Assembly: GCF_001681715.1 (NCBI RefSeq) | Contig: NZ_LNWY01000003.1 | Span: forward strand, 1-64,000 | Direction of reading: 5' to 3' | DNA: 64,000 nt | Source of the DNA: Tritonibacter mobilis | GTDB lineage: Bacteria; Pseudomonadota; Alphaproteobacteria; Rhodobacterales; Rhodobacteraceae | Shown: piece after piece, positions 17,711 to 26,981 of the stretch | Numbering within the stretch: the first letter of the stretch is position 1 | Layout of the letters: every line of letters starts with the position of its first letter | Made by a program: the position numbers and the translations under genes | The notes under the pieces: generated by a model | Seen by the model: only the letters and a program-made list of their open reading frames with translations | What the model was told of the DNA's origin: nothing | The model's database searches: none

Positions 17711-19141
17711 TCAGAGGCCCTTGGCGCGATAGCTTGCGGCCACTTTGCCGATGGAGACCAGATAGGCAGCGGTGCGCAGGTCAGAGACATCGTCACGCTC
17801 GTGCCAGACTTCGCGCATGGACTGATAGGCAATGCGCATGGTGTCATCGAGACCCGAACGCACCAGCTCCAGTTCGCCCGCGCCGCGGAGGTATTTCTCC
17901 TTGAACTTGGGATCGAGCGTCCAGGCTTTGCCCATGCTCTCCGAGAGCATTTCAAGCTGGTCGACCACAAGCTGGTGGCGCGCCTCTTCCTGACGGCGCT
18001 GCATGCGGCCAAACCGGATGTGCGACAGGTTCTTGACCCACTCAAAGTAAGAGACCGTCACACCACCGGCGTTGGCATACATGTCAGGAATGATCACCGT
18101 GCCTTTTTTGCGCAGGATCTCATCCGCGCCTGCGGTCACAGGACCGTTTGCCGCCTCGATGATCAGCTTGGCCTTCACGTTTTCGGCGTTGGAGAGGTTG
18201 ATCACCCCCTCAAGCGCCGCCGGGATCAGGATGTCGCATTCTTCTTCGAGGTATTTGGCACCGTCCTTGATGTAGCGCCCGGTGGGGTAGCCATCGACGC
18301 CGTCGTGCTTTTCAATCCACGCGCGCAGATCCTCGATGTCAAAGCCGTTTTCGTCAAACAGCCCGCCATCGCGCTCAATCACGCCGACGATTTTACAGCC
18401 GTCTTCCTCAGAGAGGAATTTGGCCGCGTGATAGCCCACGTTGCCGAGACCCTGCACAATGACGCGTTTGCCATCCAGCGTGCCGGAGAGACCGGCTTTG
18501 GCCTTGTCTTCCTCGTAGCGGAAGAATTCCTGCAGCGCATATTGCACGCCGCGACCGGTGGCTTCGACCCGGCCAGCGATGCCGCCTGCGTTGAGCGGCT
18601 TGCCGGTGACACAGGCGCGGGAGTTGATGTCGGTGGTGTTCATGCGGGCGTATTGGTCCGCAATCCACGCCATCTCACGCTCGCCAGTGCCCATGTCGGG
18701 GGCGGGCACGTTCTGCGACGGGTTGATCAGGTCGCGCTTGGCCAACTCATAGGCAAAGCGGCGGGTGATCAGTTCCAGTTCGTGTTCTTCATATTGGCGC
18801 GGGTCGATGCGCAGACCGCCCTTGGAGCCACCAAAGGGTGCCTCGACCAGCGCGCATTTGTAGGTCATCAGCGCCGCCAGCGCCTCCACTTCGTCCTGGT
18901 TCACACCCATGGCATAGCGGATACCGCCCTTCACGGGTTCCATATGTTCGGAGTGGACCGAGCGATAACCGGTGAACGTATGCATTTGACCGCGCAGGCG
19001 CACGCCGAAACGCACCGTGTAGGTGGCGTTACAAACGCGGATCTTCTCCTCAAGTCCAGGCGGCAGGTCCATCAGCGCCACCGCGCGGTTGAACATGAGA
19101 TCCACACTTTCGCGGAAGCTGGGTTCTTTGAGATTGCTCAT
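17711..19141 (-). CDS. gdhA: Glutamate dehydrogenase (Glu/Leu/Phe/Val family)
   Basis: The 476-residue enzyme interconverts glutamate and 2-oxoglutarate plus ammonia. The catalytic segment 'PVKGGIRYAMGVNQDEVEALAALMTYKCALVEAPFGGSKGG' carries the family lysines, and 'VPAPDMGTGEREMAWI' holds the catalytic aspartate. The Rossmann motif is 'RVIVQGLGNVGYHAAKFL'. The C-terminus ('RTAAYLVSIGKVAASYRAKGL') matches the alphaproteobacterial 470-480-residue group. Whether it prefers NAD or NADP cannot be read safely. It is monocistronic with its own terminator and is transcribed away from the Tad genes. Confidence 0.93.
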   Translation of the reverse strand: MSNLKEPSFRESVDLMFNRAVALMDLPPGLEEKIRVCNATYTVRFGVRLRGQMHTFTGYRSVHSEHMEPVKGGIRYAMGVNQDEVEALAALMTYKCALVEAPFGGSKGGLRIDPRQYEEHELELITRRFAYELAKRDLINPSQNVPAPDMGTGEREMAWIADQYARMNTTDINSRACVTGKPLNAGGIAGRVEATGRGVQYALQEFFRYEEDKAKAGLSGTLDGKRVIVQGLGNVGYHAAKFLSEEDGCKIVGVIERDGGLFDENGFDIEDLRAWIEKHDGVDGYPTGRYIKDGAKYLEEECDILIPAALEGVINLSNAENVKAKLIIEAANGPVTAGADEILRKKGTVIIPDMYANAGGVTVSYFEWVKNLSHIRFGRMQRRQEEARHQLVVDQLEMLSESMGKAWTLDPKFKEKYLRGAGELELVRSGLDDTMRIAYQSMREVWHERDDVSDLRTAAYLVSIGKVAASYRAKGL

Positions 19142-19519
19142 GGGATGATCCCCGTCCTTCTGAAACGACTCAAGCAGTTACTATGCGCCCCATCTATGCA
19201 GAGAACGTTACCAACTGCGACCGGTATTCCCCGATTTTGCACAAATTTTTGGCAGTTTGTGAACTTTTTCGAAAACGAATCGTTAATGGCCCTGCTCACG
19301 CTCAGGCGGGCCACGGCGGGATTGTTTCTATGTTGCAAACAACCCCTCAGACACCCAGCGGATTAAGCTCAAACTTTCACTAGAAACGCCAATTTAGGCG
19401 GGATTTCGCCCCAGTTCAGCCACCTTCGTCAACGAATAATAAAGAGTATTTTCATGTCCGCGTGCCTGCGCCTGCCTGTTGTGCGCCCCGCGCCCGCTGA
19501 CCGAAGGAAAGAATGAACT
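19142..19519. other. Divergent promoter region between gdhA and Tad genes
   Basis: This 378-base gap should contain promoters for both directions. The stretch 19235-19275 is AT-rich and holds a 6-bp inverted repeat (CACAAA at 19240, TTTGTG at 19256), too short to call an operator with confidence. ORFs here are short and lack ribosome sites. Confidence 0.4.
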
Positions 19520-21271
19520 ATGAAGGTAAGCTTCTGGACTTCATCTGCCTTGACCGGACCGCAGCCGCGCCTGGGCTTTGTTGACGAATTGCGCGCGTTT
19601 CGCAGTGACGAAAGTGGTGTTCTCGCCAAGCCGATGATCATGATCCTCGTCTTGATGTTCGCGTTAGGCGGTCTGGGGATGGACCTTGTGCGCATGGAGC
19701 GCGACCGGACCAATCTGCAATATACGCTGGACCGTGCGGTGCTGGCGGCGGCCGACCTCGACCAGCCGCTGGACCCGGAAGCGGTGGTGATCGACTACAT
19801 GTCGAAATCGGGTCTGGGTGAATATACAACCGTGGTTGTGCCCGAGGTCTCGCCCACCGCCAAGCGCGTCAAGGCAAGCGTGGACACCGAATTCACCGCC
19901 GGGTGGATGAACAGCATCTTCTACGAAGACTACATGCGCAATCCAGACACCTATGAGCTGGAGCCGATTACACTGCCGCTGCTGGCGTCCTCGACCGCGG
20001 TGGAGAGCATCGGCAATGTGGAGATCTCTCTGGTGCTCGACGTCTCGGGTTCCATGCGCAGCAACAATCGTCTGGTGAACCTGAAACGCGCCGCCAAGGA
20101 GTTCGTCCAGACCATGGACGACAACACCGAAGACGGCAAAATGTCGATCTCGATCGTACCCTATTCGACCCAAGTGTCGATGCCTGCGGCCTTTCTTGAT
20201 GAGATGCGTGTCAGCGATGAGCACAGCTATTCGAATTGCATCAACTTCGATGGCTCCGATTTCAGCACGACGGGCCTCAATCTGTCGCGCGAATATGAAC
20301 GCACGATGCACTTCAGCGTCTGGAACTACTATGACTACCGCGACGACGATGAGCATGTGCGTCAGCCGACCTGTGCCTCTGACGCGGATAATCCAGAGCG
20401 CACGGCGCTGTTGATGTCAGACAACGTGGCACAGCTGCAAAACTATATCGATGCCTTTGAGCATTCCGAGAACACATCCATCGATCTGGGCATGAAATGG
20501 GGAACCGCGCTGCTGGACCCCTCCGTGCAGCCGATTATCGCCACGCTTGCGAATGACGCCAACCCGAACCAGTCGATTGAAGCCCGCTACGCCAATCGCC
20601 CGGTATCCTATCAGGACACCGAAACGCTGAAGGTCATCGTAATGATGACCGATGGTCAAAACACCGCGCAATATTACATCAAGAACGACTACCGCGAGGG
20701 TTTGACGCCAGTTTGGTACAACCCTGAAGAGAATGTATATTCCACCTACGATCCCAACCGGTACGGAAGCGATAAGTACTATTGGCACCAAACTGGAGAG
20801 TGGGAAGATCACCCCTATGGCAATGGCACCTATCAAGAGACGTATTGCGACGGCAGAGAGTATTACGGCAGATGTTATGACGGCTCTTGGAAGACGAGGA
20901 CCGTGGATGAACCCGGTGAAGCCCTGCAACTCAGCTACGCTGACCTCTTTGCCGAGACCTCTTTGCGATATCTCTACAGAGACCTCTTTGGCGATTGGAT
21001 GAGCAACGCCAGCTGGTATTGGTACAACCGCCTCTATAGCTACGTCGGCGACAGCACCAAAGACTCCCGCACATTGGCGGTCTGTGATGCCGCTAAAGAG
21101 AAGGGGATCGTGGTCTTCACCATCGGTTTCGAAGCCCCCTGGAGAGGTCAGCAAGTCCTGCAACAATGTGCGAGCTCCGCGTCCCACTACTATGATGTGG
21201 ACGGGCTGGAGATCTCAGACGCCTTCGCATCGATCGCCTCTGCGATCCGCCAACTGAGGCTGACAGAATGA
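19520..21271 (+). CDS. TadG-like pilus-associated protein with von Willebrand A domain
   Basis: This 583-residue protein is anchored by an N-terminal membrane segment ('PMIMILVLMFALGGLGMDLVRM', about residues 38-59), typical of TadG proteins of the tight-adherence (Flp pilus) system. A VWA domain follows with the metal-site motif 'LVLDVSGSMRSNNRL', plus 'VIVMMTDGQNT' and a C-terminal 'VVFTIGFEAP'. Between about residues 390 and 480 there is an unusual Tyr/Trp/Gly-rich insertion ('YGSDKYYWHQTGEW', 'YYGRCYDGSW'). It overlaps the next gene by 4 bases (ATGA). No tadA/B/C or flp gene lies in the window. Confidence 0.85.
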   Translation: MKVSFWTSSALTGPQPRLGFVDELRAFRSDESGVLAKPMIMILVLMFALGGLGMDLVRMERDRTNLQYTLDRAVLAAADLDQPLDPEAVVIDYMSKSGLGEYTTVVVPEVSPTAKRVKASVDTEFTAGWMNSIFYEDYMRNPDTYELEPITLPLLASSTAVESIGNVEISLVLDVSGSMRSNNRLVNLKRAAKEFVQTMDDNTEDGKMSISIVPYSTQVSMPAAFLDEMRVSDEHSYSNCINFDGSDFSTTGLNLSREYERTMHFSVWNYYDYRDDDEHVRQPTCASDADNPERTALLMSDNVAQLQNYIDAFEHSENTSIDLGMKWGTALLDPSVQPIIATLANDANPNQSIEARYANRPVSYQDTETLKVIVMMTDGQNTAQYYIKNDYREGLTPVWYNPEENVYSTYDPNRYGSDKYYWHQTGEWEDHPYGNGTYQETYCDGREYYGRCYDGSWKTRTVDEPGEALQLSYADLFAETSLRYLYRDLFGDWMSNASWYWYNRLYSYVGDSTKDSRTLAVCDAAKEKGIVVFTIGFEAPWRGQQVLQQCASSASHYYDVDGLEISDAFASIASAIRQLRLTE

Positions 21272-21816
21272 TCTATCGAACCTCTATACCTGCACTGGTC
21301 CAAAAGTTCCGCCGCAACGAGGATGGCAATGCGACCATCGAGTTTGCAATCCTCTTCCCGCTGATGCTGATGATGCTGTTTGCCGCGGTTGAGTTGGGTA
21401 TGATCAACTACCGCCAGATCATGCTGGATCGCGCCATGGATATGACGGTGCGAGACATCCGGCTCGGCACCGGTGGCGATATGCAGCATGACGATATCCG
21501 CGACACCATTTGTGCCCGCTCGGGTTTTATCAAAATGGCGGAATGCAATGTGTCGCTGAAGCTGGAGATGGTGCGTCTGGACCCGTTCAACTGGGGTGGC
21601 ATCCCACCACAAGCCGACTGCGTCGACAGCATCGAGGAAGCCGATCCGTTGATCAACTTCACCAATGGTGGCTCTAACGACCTGATGTTCCTGCGCGCCT
21701 GTGCCAGTGTCGATGTGCTCTTCCCGAATTGGGGTCTTGGTGACGCGTTGCAGAAAGACGAAGGCGGGCGCGTGAACCTCTATGCGTCCAGTGCGTTTGT
21801 TCAGGAGCCTCAGTGA
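21268..21816 (+). CDS. TadE-like pilus assembly protein
   Basis: The 182-residue protein has the TadE hallmark: 'RRNEDGNATIEFAILFPLMLMMLFAAVELGM' at residues 15-45, a pseudopilin-like segment with the E and hydrophobic stretch used for membrane insertion. The rest is periplasmic with four cysteines, likely paired. Its ATG overlaps the upstream TadG stop, so the two are translationally coupled, and the next TadE-like gene starts 3 bases after its stop. Confidence 0.88.
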   Translation: MIYRTSIPALVQKFRRNEDGNATIEFAILFPLMLMMLFAAVELGMINYRQIMLDRAMDMTVRDIRLGTGGDMQHDDIRDTICARSGFIKMAECNVSLKLEMVRLDPFNWGGIPPQADCVDSIEEADPLINFTNGGSNDLMFLRACASVDVLFPNWGLGDALQKDEGGRVNLYASSAFVQEPQ

Positions 21817-21819
21817 CCC

Positions 21820-22431
21820 ATGTTCAGAAAAATCACACATAAGTTACAAGAGTTTCGCCGCAAAGAAGATGGCAATATCGCCCTTGAGGCCGCGCTGTAT
21901 CTGCCGCTTTTGCTTGGGGTCTTTGCGGCGACCTACACGCTGTTTGACCTGTTCCGGCAGGAAACCGTCAACAGCAAAGCCGCCTATACCGTATCGGACC
22001 TGATTTCCCGAGAGACAGCCGCGCTGAACGATGACTACATCGACAGTATCTATACGCTGGGCAAGCTGATGGCGCGGGCGGGTTCTGATATGTCGATGCG
22101 GGTCTCGGTGATCCGCTGGGATGCGGACGATGATCGCCATTATGTGGATTGGTCGGTGGAACGTGGCGATCAGATGGAGATCTGGACCGACGCCAATGTG
22201 ACCGCACTCAACAACAAATTGCCCCTCATGCCCGATCAGGAACGGGTCATCGTGGTGGAAACGTGGAACGATGTGGAGCCTGCCTTCAGGCTTGAGGCGA
22301 TCGGGGTTGGCAAACGCGAGATCTATAACCTCGTCTTCACCCGCCCCCGCTTTGCATCACAGGTGGCGTTTGAAGGCTCCGTGGTCAGCGATGGCTCTGT
22401 ACATGACGACGACGATAACGCCGGCACGTGA
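21820..22431 (+). CDS. Second TadE/TadG-like protein
   Basis: The 203-residue product starts with 'FRRKEDGNIALEAALYLPLLLGVFAATYTLFDLFRQE', again a Tad-type N-terminal signal/membrane segment that parallels its neighbour ('FRRNEDGNATIEFAIL'). The periplasmic part ends in an Asp-rich tail ('SVHDDDDNAGT'). It is the last gene of a three-gene unit closed by a strong terminator. The similarity of the N-termini suggests an old duplication of the tadE-like gene. Confidence 0.85.
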   Translation: MFRKITHKLQEFRRKEDGNIALEAALYLPLLLGVFAATYTLFDLFRQETVNSKAAYTVSDLISRETAALNDDYIDSIYTLGKLMARAGSDMSMRVSVIRWDADDDRHYVDWSVERGDQMEIWTDANVTALNNKLPLMPDQERVIVVETWNDVEPAFRLEAIGVGKREIYNLVFTRPRFASQVAFEGSVVSDGSVHDDDDNAGT

Positions 22432-22467
22432 GGTGATCTGTTGACGCAGCCTGTTTCGTCAGGCTGA

Positions 22468-22507
22468 GGCCGCCGCTCCTTTTGGAGCGGCGGCCTTGCG
22501 TTTTAAT
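22468..22507 (+). terminator. Strong stem-loop terminator after the Tad genes
   Basis: A perfect 12-bp stem (GGCCGCCGCTCC at 22468-22479, TTTT loop, GGAGCGGCGGCC at 22484-22495) is followed by TTGCGTTTTA. It lies between convergent genes and could serve both directions. Confidence 0.85.
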
Positions 22508-22526
22508 GACCAGTTTAGCGTTCTGT

Positions 22527-22982
22527 TTATGCCTGAGTGTGTCCGCCGTAGACCCCCAGCACCAGATGCGGCACCCCGTCAGAGGTCTTTTCCCGACTGT
22601 AGCCCTCTGGTCCCACAACGGCCCTGATCCGGCGGCGCAGGTTTGAAAACCGCTCGGATGTGACCACGTCGACGGGGTGATCCAGTTCAAGCTCCAGCTG
22701 CACCCAACCGGGACGCCCCTCGGCGGGGATGGCGCGCAGGATGCGGGCGGTGAACGGCTGCGACAGGTAGTGGCCGCTCACGTGATCACCCGTTGCATAG
22801 CTGCGCGCCTCGGACTGCGCCAATGTGGCGACGCAGGCGTTCCAATCGCGAAACCCCAGCTGCTGTGCGACATGTTCGAGCGCCGCGCTATGGCTACGTA
22901 TCTCGCCCGCCTGCGCCCGTTCCTTGCGCCATGCGCGCGCCAAAGCCTTGGCCTCAGAAAGGCTTGGGAGAGGCTGTCTCAT
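22527..22982 (-). CDS. Small protein with glyoxalase-related N-terminal domain
   Basis: The 151-residue protein starts with 'SLSEAKALARAWRKERAQAGEIRSHSAALEHVAQQLGFRDWNACVATL', which matches the short helical domain annotated as glyoxalase-related in alphaproteobacteria. The C-terminal half is predicted beta ('GWVQLELELDHPVDVVTSERFSNLRRRI'). The biochemical role is unknown. Its ATG overlaps the stop of the MATE transporter gene by 4 bases, so the two are co-translated. Confidence 0.7.
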   Translation of the reverse strand: MRQPLPSLSEAKALARAWRKERAQAGEIRSHSAALEHVAQQLGFRDWNACVATLAQSEARSYATGDHVSGHYLSQPFTARILRAIPAEGRPGWVQLELELDHPVDVVTSERFSNLRRRIRAVVGPEGYSREKTSDGVPHLVLGVYGGHTQA

Positions 22983-24373
22983 GAGTTGCCCTCCGAAGCG
23001 CGGGTGGGGGCTGCATATCGCCGTCGGCCGTGTCTGCGCCGCAGGTCAACCAACACCGACAGTGTGAGCAACAGCAGCGCCGCCTCCGCCAGAGGGGCGG
23101 CCAGCCAGATGCCTGTCTCTCCGAAATATGCTGCCAGCACGAAGGTCAGCGGGATCGAGAAGAGATAGGGTTTTGCCAGCCCCAAGAGTGCCGCCCGCGC
23201 CGCATCTCCGATGGCCTGAAAATGCATCGCCACCATCATCAGCGGCCCCGCCAGCACGAACAACCCGCCAAGGATCGGCAGAATGCGCGCAACCTGCGCG
23301 ATGACGCCGGGGTCCGCAACAAACCAGCCCGCGATCTGCGCCGCACCCAAGCTGAGCGTCGCCTGTGTCACCGCGCAGTAGATCAGCGCAATCCAGATGG
23401 CGAGCCGGAGGCTTTGACGCGCCCGCAGCCCCTCACCCGCACCATAGAGATTGCCGGTGATGCTCTGCATTGCATGCGACAGCCCCAGAAGCGGCAGGAA
23501 GGTGAAGGTCAAAAGCCGGGTGATCACCCCATACGCGGTGAGGGTCTTTGCGTAATCTGGTGCCTCCACCCATTGCAGCGCCGCCATGATCGCCGCCGAC
23601 CCCAAGGCGATGCCGATGAAATTGAGGCTTTGTGGCGCGCCGAGCGCCAGCATGCGCCCCCACCCTGCAATTAGGCTCTGTTGCCACAGGGTCGCAGGGC
23701 GCAGCACGGTATTGCCGCGCAACCGGAACCCGAGGATCAGCGCGAGCGCCAAGGCCTGCGCCAGAGCGGTGCCCAGCGCCGAACCTGCCACGCCCAGTTC
23801 GGCTTTGGCGATCAGCAAATAGTTGAAGGCGATGTTGGAGAGCGAGACCACAAGGCTCATCAGCGCCATCAGCCCGGCGCGGCCCTCGTTGCGTAGCGCG
23901 TCGGAGTTGACCGACAGCACAAACAACAGCGGCGTGCAGCCCACGGTGATGCGCAGGTAGGTATGGCCCATGGCGGCCAGTGTGGCATCGCCCCCGGCAG
24001 CGGCCTGCGTCACCGCATCGCCCCAGAGCACAAAGGCCACCATCAGCGCCACCGCAACCGCCAGCGCCAGCCCGTGCGCCCCGGCATAATCCGCTTGCGC
24101 CGCTGGCACATCACCCGCACCGAGGTGCCTGGCAAGGCGGCTCGACATGCCGCTGGCCACCAGCGTCGCCAGCGCCACCACCAGCATATAGGCGGGAAAC
24201 ATCAGGGTGACGGCGGCCAGCGCCTCCGGCCCGACGAAATGCCCCAGAAACAGCGCATCGGCCACCGTGAGACACCCGTTCATCCCCATCACAAAGATGA
24301 TGGGCAAAGCGGTTTTGGCATAGGTCGGACCCAATCGTCCGGTCAAAAAATGGTTGGTGGGGGAAGACGTCAT
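22979..24373 (-). CDS. MATE-family efflux transporter
   Basis: The protein has about 12 membrane helices and belongs to the MATE (multidrug and toxin extrusion) family, cation-coupled exporters of the inner membrane. Start MTSSPTNHFLTGRLGPTYAKTALPIIFVMGMNG at 24373 gives 464 residues; an in-frame ATG at 24394 would add 7. The two-lobed MATE layout is seen, with a second repeat starting near 'LGAPQSLNFIGIALGSAAIMAAL'. The substrate is unknown. It is first in a two-gene unit with the small protein downstream. Confidence 0.9.
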   Translation of the reverse strand: MTSSPTNHFLTGRLGPTYAKTALPIIFVMGMNGCLTVADALFLGHFVGPEALAAVTLMFPAYMLVVALATLVASGMSSRLARHLGAGDVPAAQADYAGAHGLALAVAVALMVAFVLWGDAVTQAAAGGDATLAAMGHTYLRITVGCTPLLFVLSVNSDALRNEGRAGLMALMSLVVSLSNIAFNYLLIAKAELGVAGSALGTALAQALALALILGFRLRGNTVLRPATLWQQSLIAGWGRMLALGAPQSLNFIGIALGSAAIMAALQWVEAPDYAKTLTAYGVITRLLTFTFLPLLGLSHAMQSITGNLYGAGEGLRARQSLRLAIWIALIYCAVTQATLSLGAAQIAGWFVADPGVIAQVARILPILGGLFVLAGPLMMVAMHFQAIGDAARAALLGLAKPYLFSIPLTFVLAAYFGETGIWLAAPLAEAALLLLTLSVLVDLRRRHGRRRYAAPTRASEGNS

Positions 24374-24727
24374 ATCCCCGATCTCCTCTTGCAAGTGTCG
24401 CGCAAGAACAGGATGGAGCCCGCATTACCACCCGCGCGATATGCGTGGAGGATGATCGATAGACAGAGATGTCCGCAGAACTTCACCAAGGCCAAAGGCC
24501 CGCGGGCGGCGGGGGTCTGCTCCCCTGCGCTATCGGATAGGCGGTGTCTTGAGGTGCGTCAAGTCCCGATGATCGCACCATTGGTCGCGTTCCCTCAGCC
24601 GCGTTTTTGGTTTATCCCAACTAAGGGCGATCACCGTCTCTTTTTGCCTGAGTTATTTTCAGGTACCCGGCCCGCCCAGAGCGAATTGAATTTTTCCTTT
24701 GTTTTTTGCAGTTTACAGAAAGTCGTT
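24374..24727. other. Divergent promoter region between MATE and membrane-SRPBCC genes
   Basis: This 354-base gap is G+C-rich near the MATE side and AT-rich at 24600-24727 just upstream of the plus-strand gene. The plus-strand frame is open across much of it, but no start codon with a ribosome site is present before 24728. No repeat or RNA was recognised. Confidence 0.4.
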
Positions 24728-25687
24728 ATGGACATGCTCTCAAATTTACTTCGGATACTTGCGCCAGCCATTGCGCTGGTTGTTGGCGTATTGGGCCTTG
24801 CTGCCCTGAGCGTGTCGATGGTCGATCCCGTGGGCTTTGGGTATCTGTTCGGCTTTCCTGCCTTGGCCGGTTTCATTATCATGTGGTTCCGCCCCAAGAA
24901 TTCATTCAAGACCTTTGGCAAATCGGTTGCATGGTTGTTGTCCATCATGCTGCTGTCTGTGCTTGGCTCTTGGGTCAGTGGCCTTGAGGGGCTGATCTGC
25001 ATCACGGTCGCCCTCATCCCGATCCTGTTTGGCACATTGCTTGGGGGCGTTTTATATCTCTGCTATGACCGCTGGAAAAAGCTCTCAAAGAGCACCCTGA
25101 GCGTTGCGAGCCTGCCGATACTGGCCATTGCTCTGGCAGACGTTATACCCGCAAATCCTGAAGTTTATCAAATTTCCAACAGCATACTGATAGATGCTCC
25201 GCCCGCTGTTGTATTTCAGATGTTGAAATCCATCCCCGACATTTCGCCAGATGAGGTGGAGACGCGCCCCACCCATTTGCTGGGCGTGCCCAAACCGACC
25301 GCAGCGGTGTGGGAAGAGGGGGAAAACGGTGCGCTGCGGCATTCTTACTGGAGCGATGAGGTGCATTTCCTTGAACGCATCACCGCATATGATCCTGCCC
25401 GCCGCATCGCATGGGATTTTGAGTTCCCCGAGGGCTGGGCCCCAGAAGGTATTGAGGATCAGCATGTCAAAGTTGGCGGACCCTATTTTGATGTCTTGCG
25501 CGGCGAGTATCTGCTTGAGGAAAAAGACGGCAAAACGCAGCTGACCCTGACCAGCTGGACCTATGATGGATCAGGCATGGGGGTTTACGCCGAATTTTGG
25601 CACAACTTCTTTTTTGACGATTTCCACGACGTGATCTTGCATGTGGTGAAGGCACGCACGGAGCGCGCTTGGTCCGAACAGTCCTAA
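24728..25687 (+). CDS. Membrane protein with C-terminal SRPBCC-like domain
   Basis: From the ATG at 24728 the product is 319 residues. Five hydrophobic segments fill the first 135 residues ('LRILAPAIALVVGVLGLAAL', 'YLFGFPALAGFIIMWF', 'VAWLLSIMLLSVLGSWV', 'CITVALIPILFGTLLGG', 'ASLPILAIALADVI'). The remaining 170 residues have the pattern of a START/SRPBCC fold: 'ISNSILIDAPPAVVFQMLKSIPDI', then 'LERITAYDPARRIAWDFEFPEGW', then 'TQLTLTSWTYDGSGMGVYAEFWHNFFFDDFHDVIL'. Such domains bind lipids or other hydrophobic ligands. The function is unknown. The frame continues upstream but without a plausible start. Confidence 0.7.
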   Translation: MDMLSNLLRILAPAIALVVGVLGLAALSVSMVDPVGFGYLFGFPALAGFIIMWFRPKNSFKTFGKSVAWLLSIMLLSVLGSWVSGLEGLICITVALIPILFGTLLGGVLYLCYDRWKKLSKSTLSVASLPILAIALADVIPANPEVYQISNSILIDAPPAVVFQMLKSIPDISPDEVETRPTHLLGVPKPTAAVWEEGENGALRHSYWSDEVHFLERITAYDPARRIAWDFEFPEGWAPEGIEDQHVKVGGPYFDVLRGEYLLEEKDGKTQLTLTSWTYDGSGMGVYAEFWHNFFFDDFHDVILHVVKARTERAWSEQS

Positions 25688-25689
25688 AA

Positions 25690-26181
25690 TCACCCCGCGT
25701 CGCGCTCTACCATCATGGCGGCGAGGATTTCGGTCATGGTCTTGGTCTGTGATCCCGGTGTGACGCCGCCGACGCCGATGCGGCGGCCCAGGCGCCACCA
25801 CAGACCCGGATACCAGCACTTGTCACCGGCGGTTTTGCTGCGCATCAAAAACCCGTTTGAGGGTTTGAAGGCGAAGAACCCGCGATCCAGATGTTGCAGG
25901 TCGCTGATACGGATGATCTCGGTGCCGTCAGAGCAGCGCAGCCCCTCGGCGGTGAGTTCGATCCGATGGGCGGTGGCGTGCCACATGCGGTAGCCCATCC
26001 AAAGCGCTCCCCCCGCGACCAGCAGCAAGAACCCCTGCCACGCCAAACCGGGCGTGCTGATCATCGACAGATAGAGCAGCACCAATCCCAGCACCACCAG
26101 CATGCCCACACCGATCACCCGGCGGGCGGGCGATGCTTCTACGGTGGCGAGGATTTCGCCGCGGTCCATCTGGCTGCTCAT
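25690..26181 (-). CDS. Small membrane protein of unknown function
   Basis: From the ATG at 26181 (GGGAG about 8 bases upstream) the product is 163 residues. Two adjacent membrane helices ('VIGVGMLVVLGLVLLYLSMI' and 'GFLLLVAGGALWMGYRMW') are followed by a cytoplasmic PH-like stretch, 'HRIELTAEGLRCSDGTEIIRISDLQHLDRG'. The longer frame to 26316 would run into the XRE-cupin gene and lacks a ribosome site. It converges with the SRPBCC gene with only 2 bases between the stops. Confidence 0.75.
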   Translation of the reverse strand: MSSQMDRGEILATVEASPARRVIGVGMLVVLGLVLLYLSMISTPGLAWQGFLLLVAGGALWMGYRMWHATAHRIELTAEGLRCSDGTEIIRISDLQHLDRGFFAFKPSNGFLMRSKTAGDKCWYPGLWWRLGRRIGVGGVTPGSQTKTMTEILAAMMVERDAG

Positions 26182-26266
26182 CTGTTGTTCTCCCTCAGAT
26201 CCTTGGCGTCGGGTTAGCGAAAAATGCCGGGATCTAACAGTCCTTTTCGCATCTGCCGCATGTGGA

Positions 26267-26917
26267 TCAGCTGAGACCCCCCAGATGGGTGCAGGCCCAG
26301 AACACCCGCGCCTCATTCGGGCCGGTGCTGCGCACGCCGTGGCGCATGGTGCTGTCGTAATAGGCGCAATCGCCCGCGCCGAGGAGGACGGGTTCGTAAT
26401 GTTCGACCATCAGTTCCACCTCGCCTTCGAGCACGAACAACAGCTCTTCGCCGTCGTGGCGGTCAAGATGGGCGGGCACGCTGTCGCCGGCGGCGCTGAT
26501 GGTGCCGATCAGGGGGATGATCTTCTTGCCGGTGAGCCCGTTGCAGAGCACCTCATACTCATACACCTTGCCCTCGACCGAGCGCCCCTGCCCGGCGCGC
26601 GTGACCGTCAGCCGGGTGGTGCTGACCTCGTCTTCGGGCTCAGCGATGAGCTTCTCCAGCCCGACACCATAGCCCCGTGCGAGTCGCAGCAGATTCTCAA
26701 AACTCGGGGACACTTTGCCGTTTTCGATCTTGTAAATGGTCGAAACCGCAAGGCCCGTGCGCTCTGCGGCTTGTTCCAGCGTCATCCCAGCGGAACTGCG
26801 TAAGCCTTTGACACGCCTGCCGAGTTCAAGCCGGATCCTTTGCTTTTCACTGTCATCCAGCAATGCCGCTTGGACATCGGAGGAAAAGGGAGAGTCTTTT
26901 TTTGTTGTTTGGGACAT
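26267..26917 (-). CDS. XRE-family regulator with cupin domain
   Basis: The 216-residue protein has an HTH_3 domain ('LGRRVKGLRSSAGMTLEQAAERTGLAVSTIYKIENGKVSPSFENLLRLARG', residues 33-83) and a C-terminal cupin ('GDSVPAHLDRHDGEELLFVLEGEVELMVEHYEPVLLGAGDCAYYDSTMRHGVRS'). This PuuR-like layout is typical of repressors that sense a small amine or amino acid and control adjacent oxidase genes. The gene is divergent from the DadA-like oxidase with about 64 bases between the starts, so it very likely controls that operon. The AT-rich stretch TTTTACCAAAAA in the gap is a possible operator. Confidence 0.88.
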   Translation of the reverse strand: MSQTTKKDSPFSSDVQAALLDDSEKQRIRLELGRRVKGLRSSAGMTLEQAAERTGLAVSTIYKIENGKVSPSFENLLRLARGYGVGLEKLIAEPEDEVSTTRLTVTRAGQGRSVEGKVYEYEVLCNGLTGKKIIPLIGTISAAGDSVPAHLDRHDGEELLFVLEGEVELMVEHYEPVLLGAGDCAYYDSTMRHGVRSTGPNEARVFWACTHLGGLS

Positions 26918-26981
26918 GATTTTTCTTATTTTACCAAAAAATTGCCCATAGGCCGCGTGCCCGAGCTATTTGGATGAAAGT

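Noticed and set aside
23963-24727. N-terminal extension of the membrane-SRPBCC gene
   Set aside because: The open frame runs antisense through the MATE gene and has no ribosome site; the membrane protein begins at 24728.
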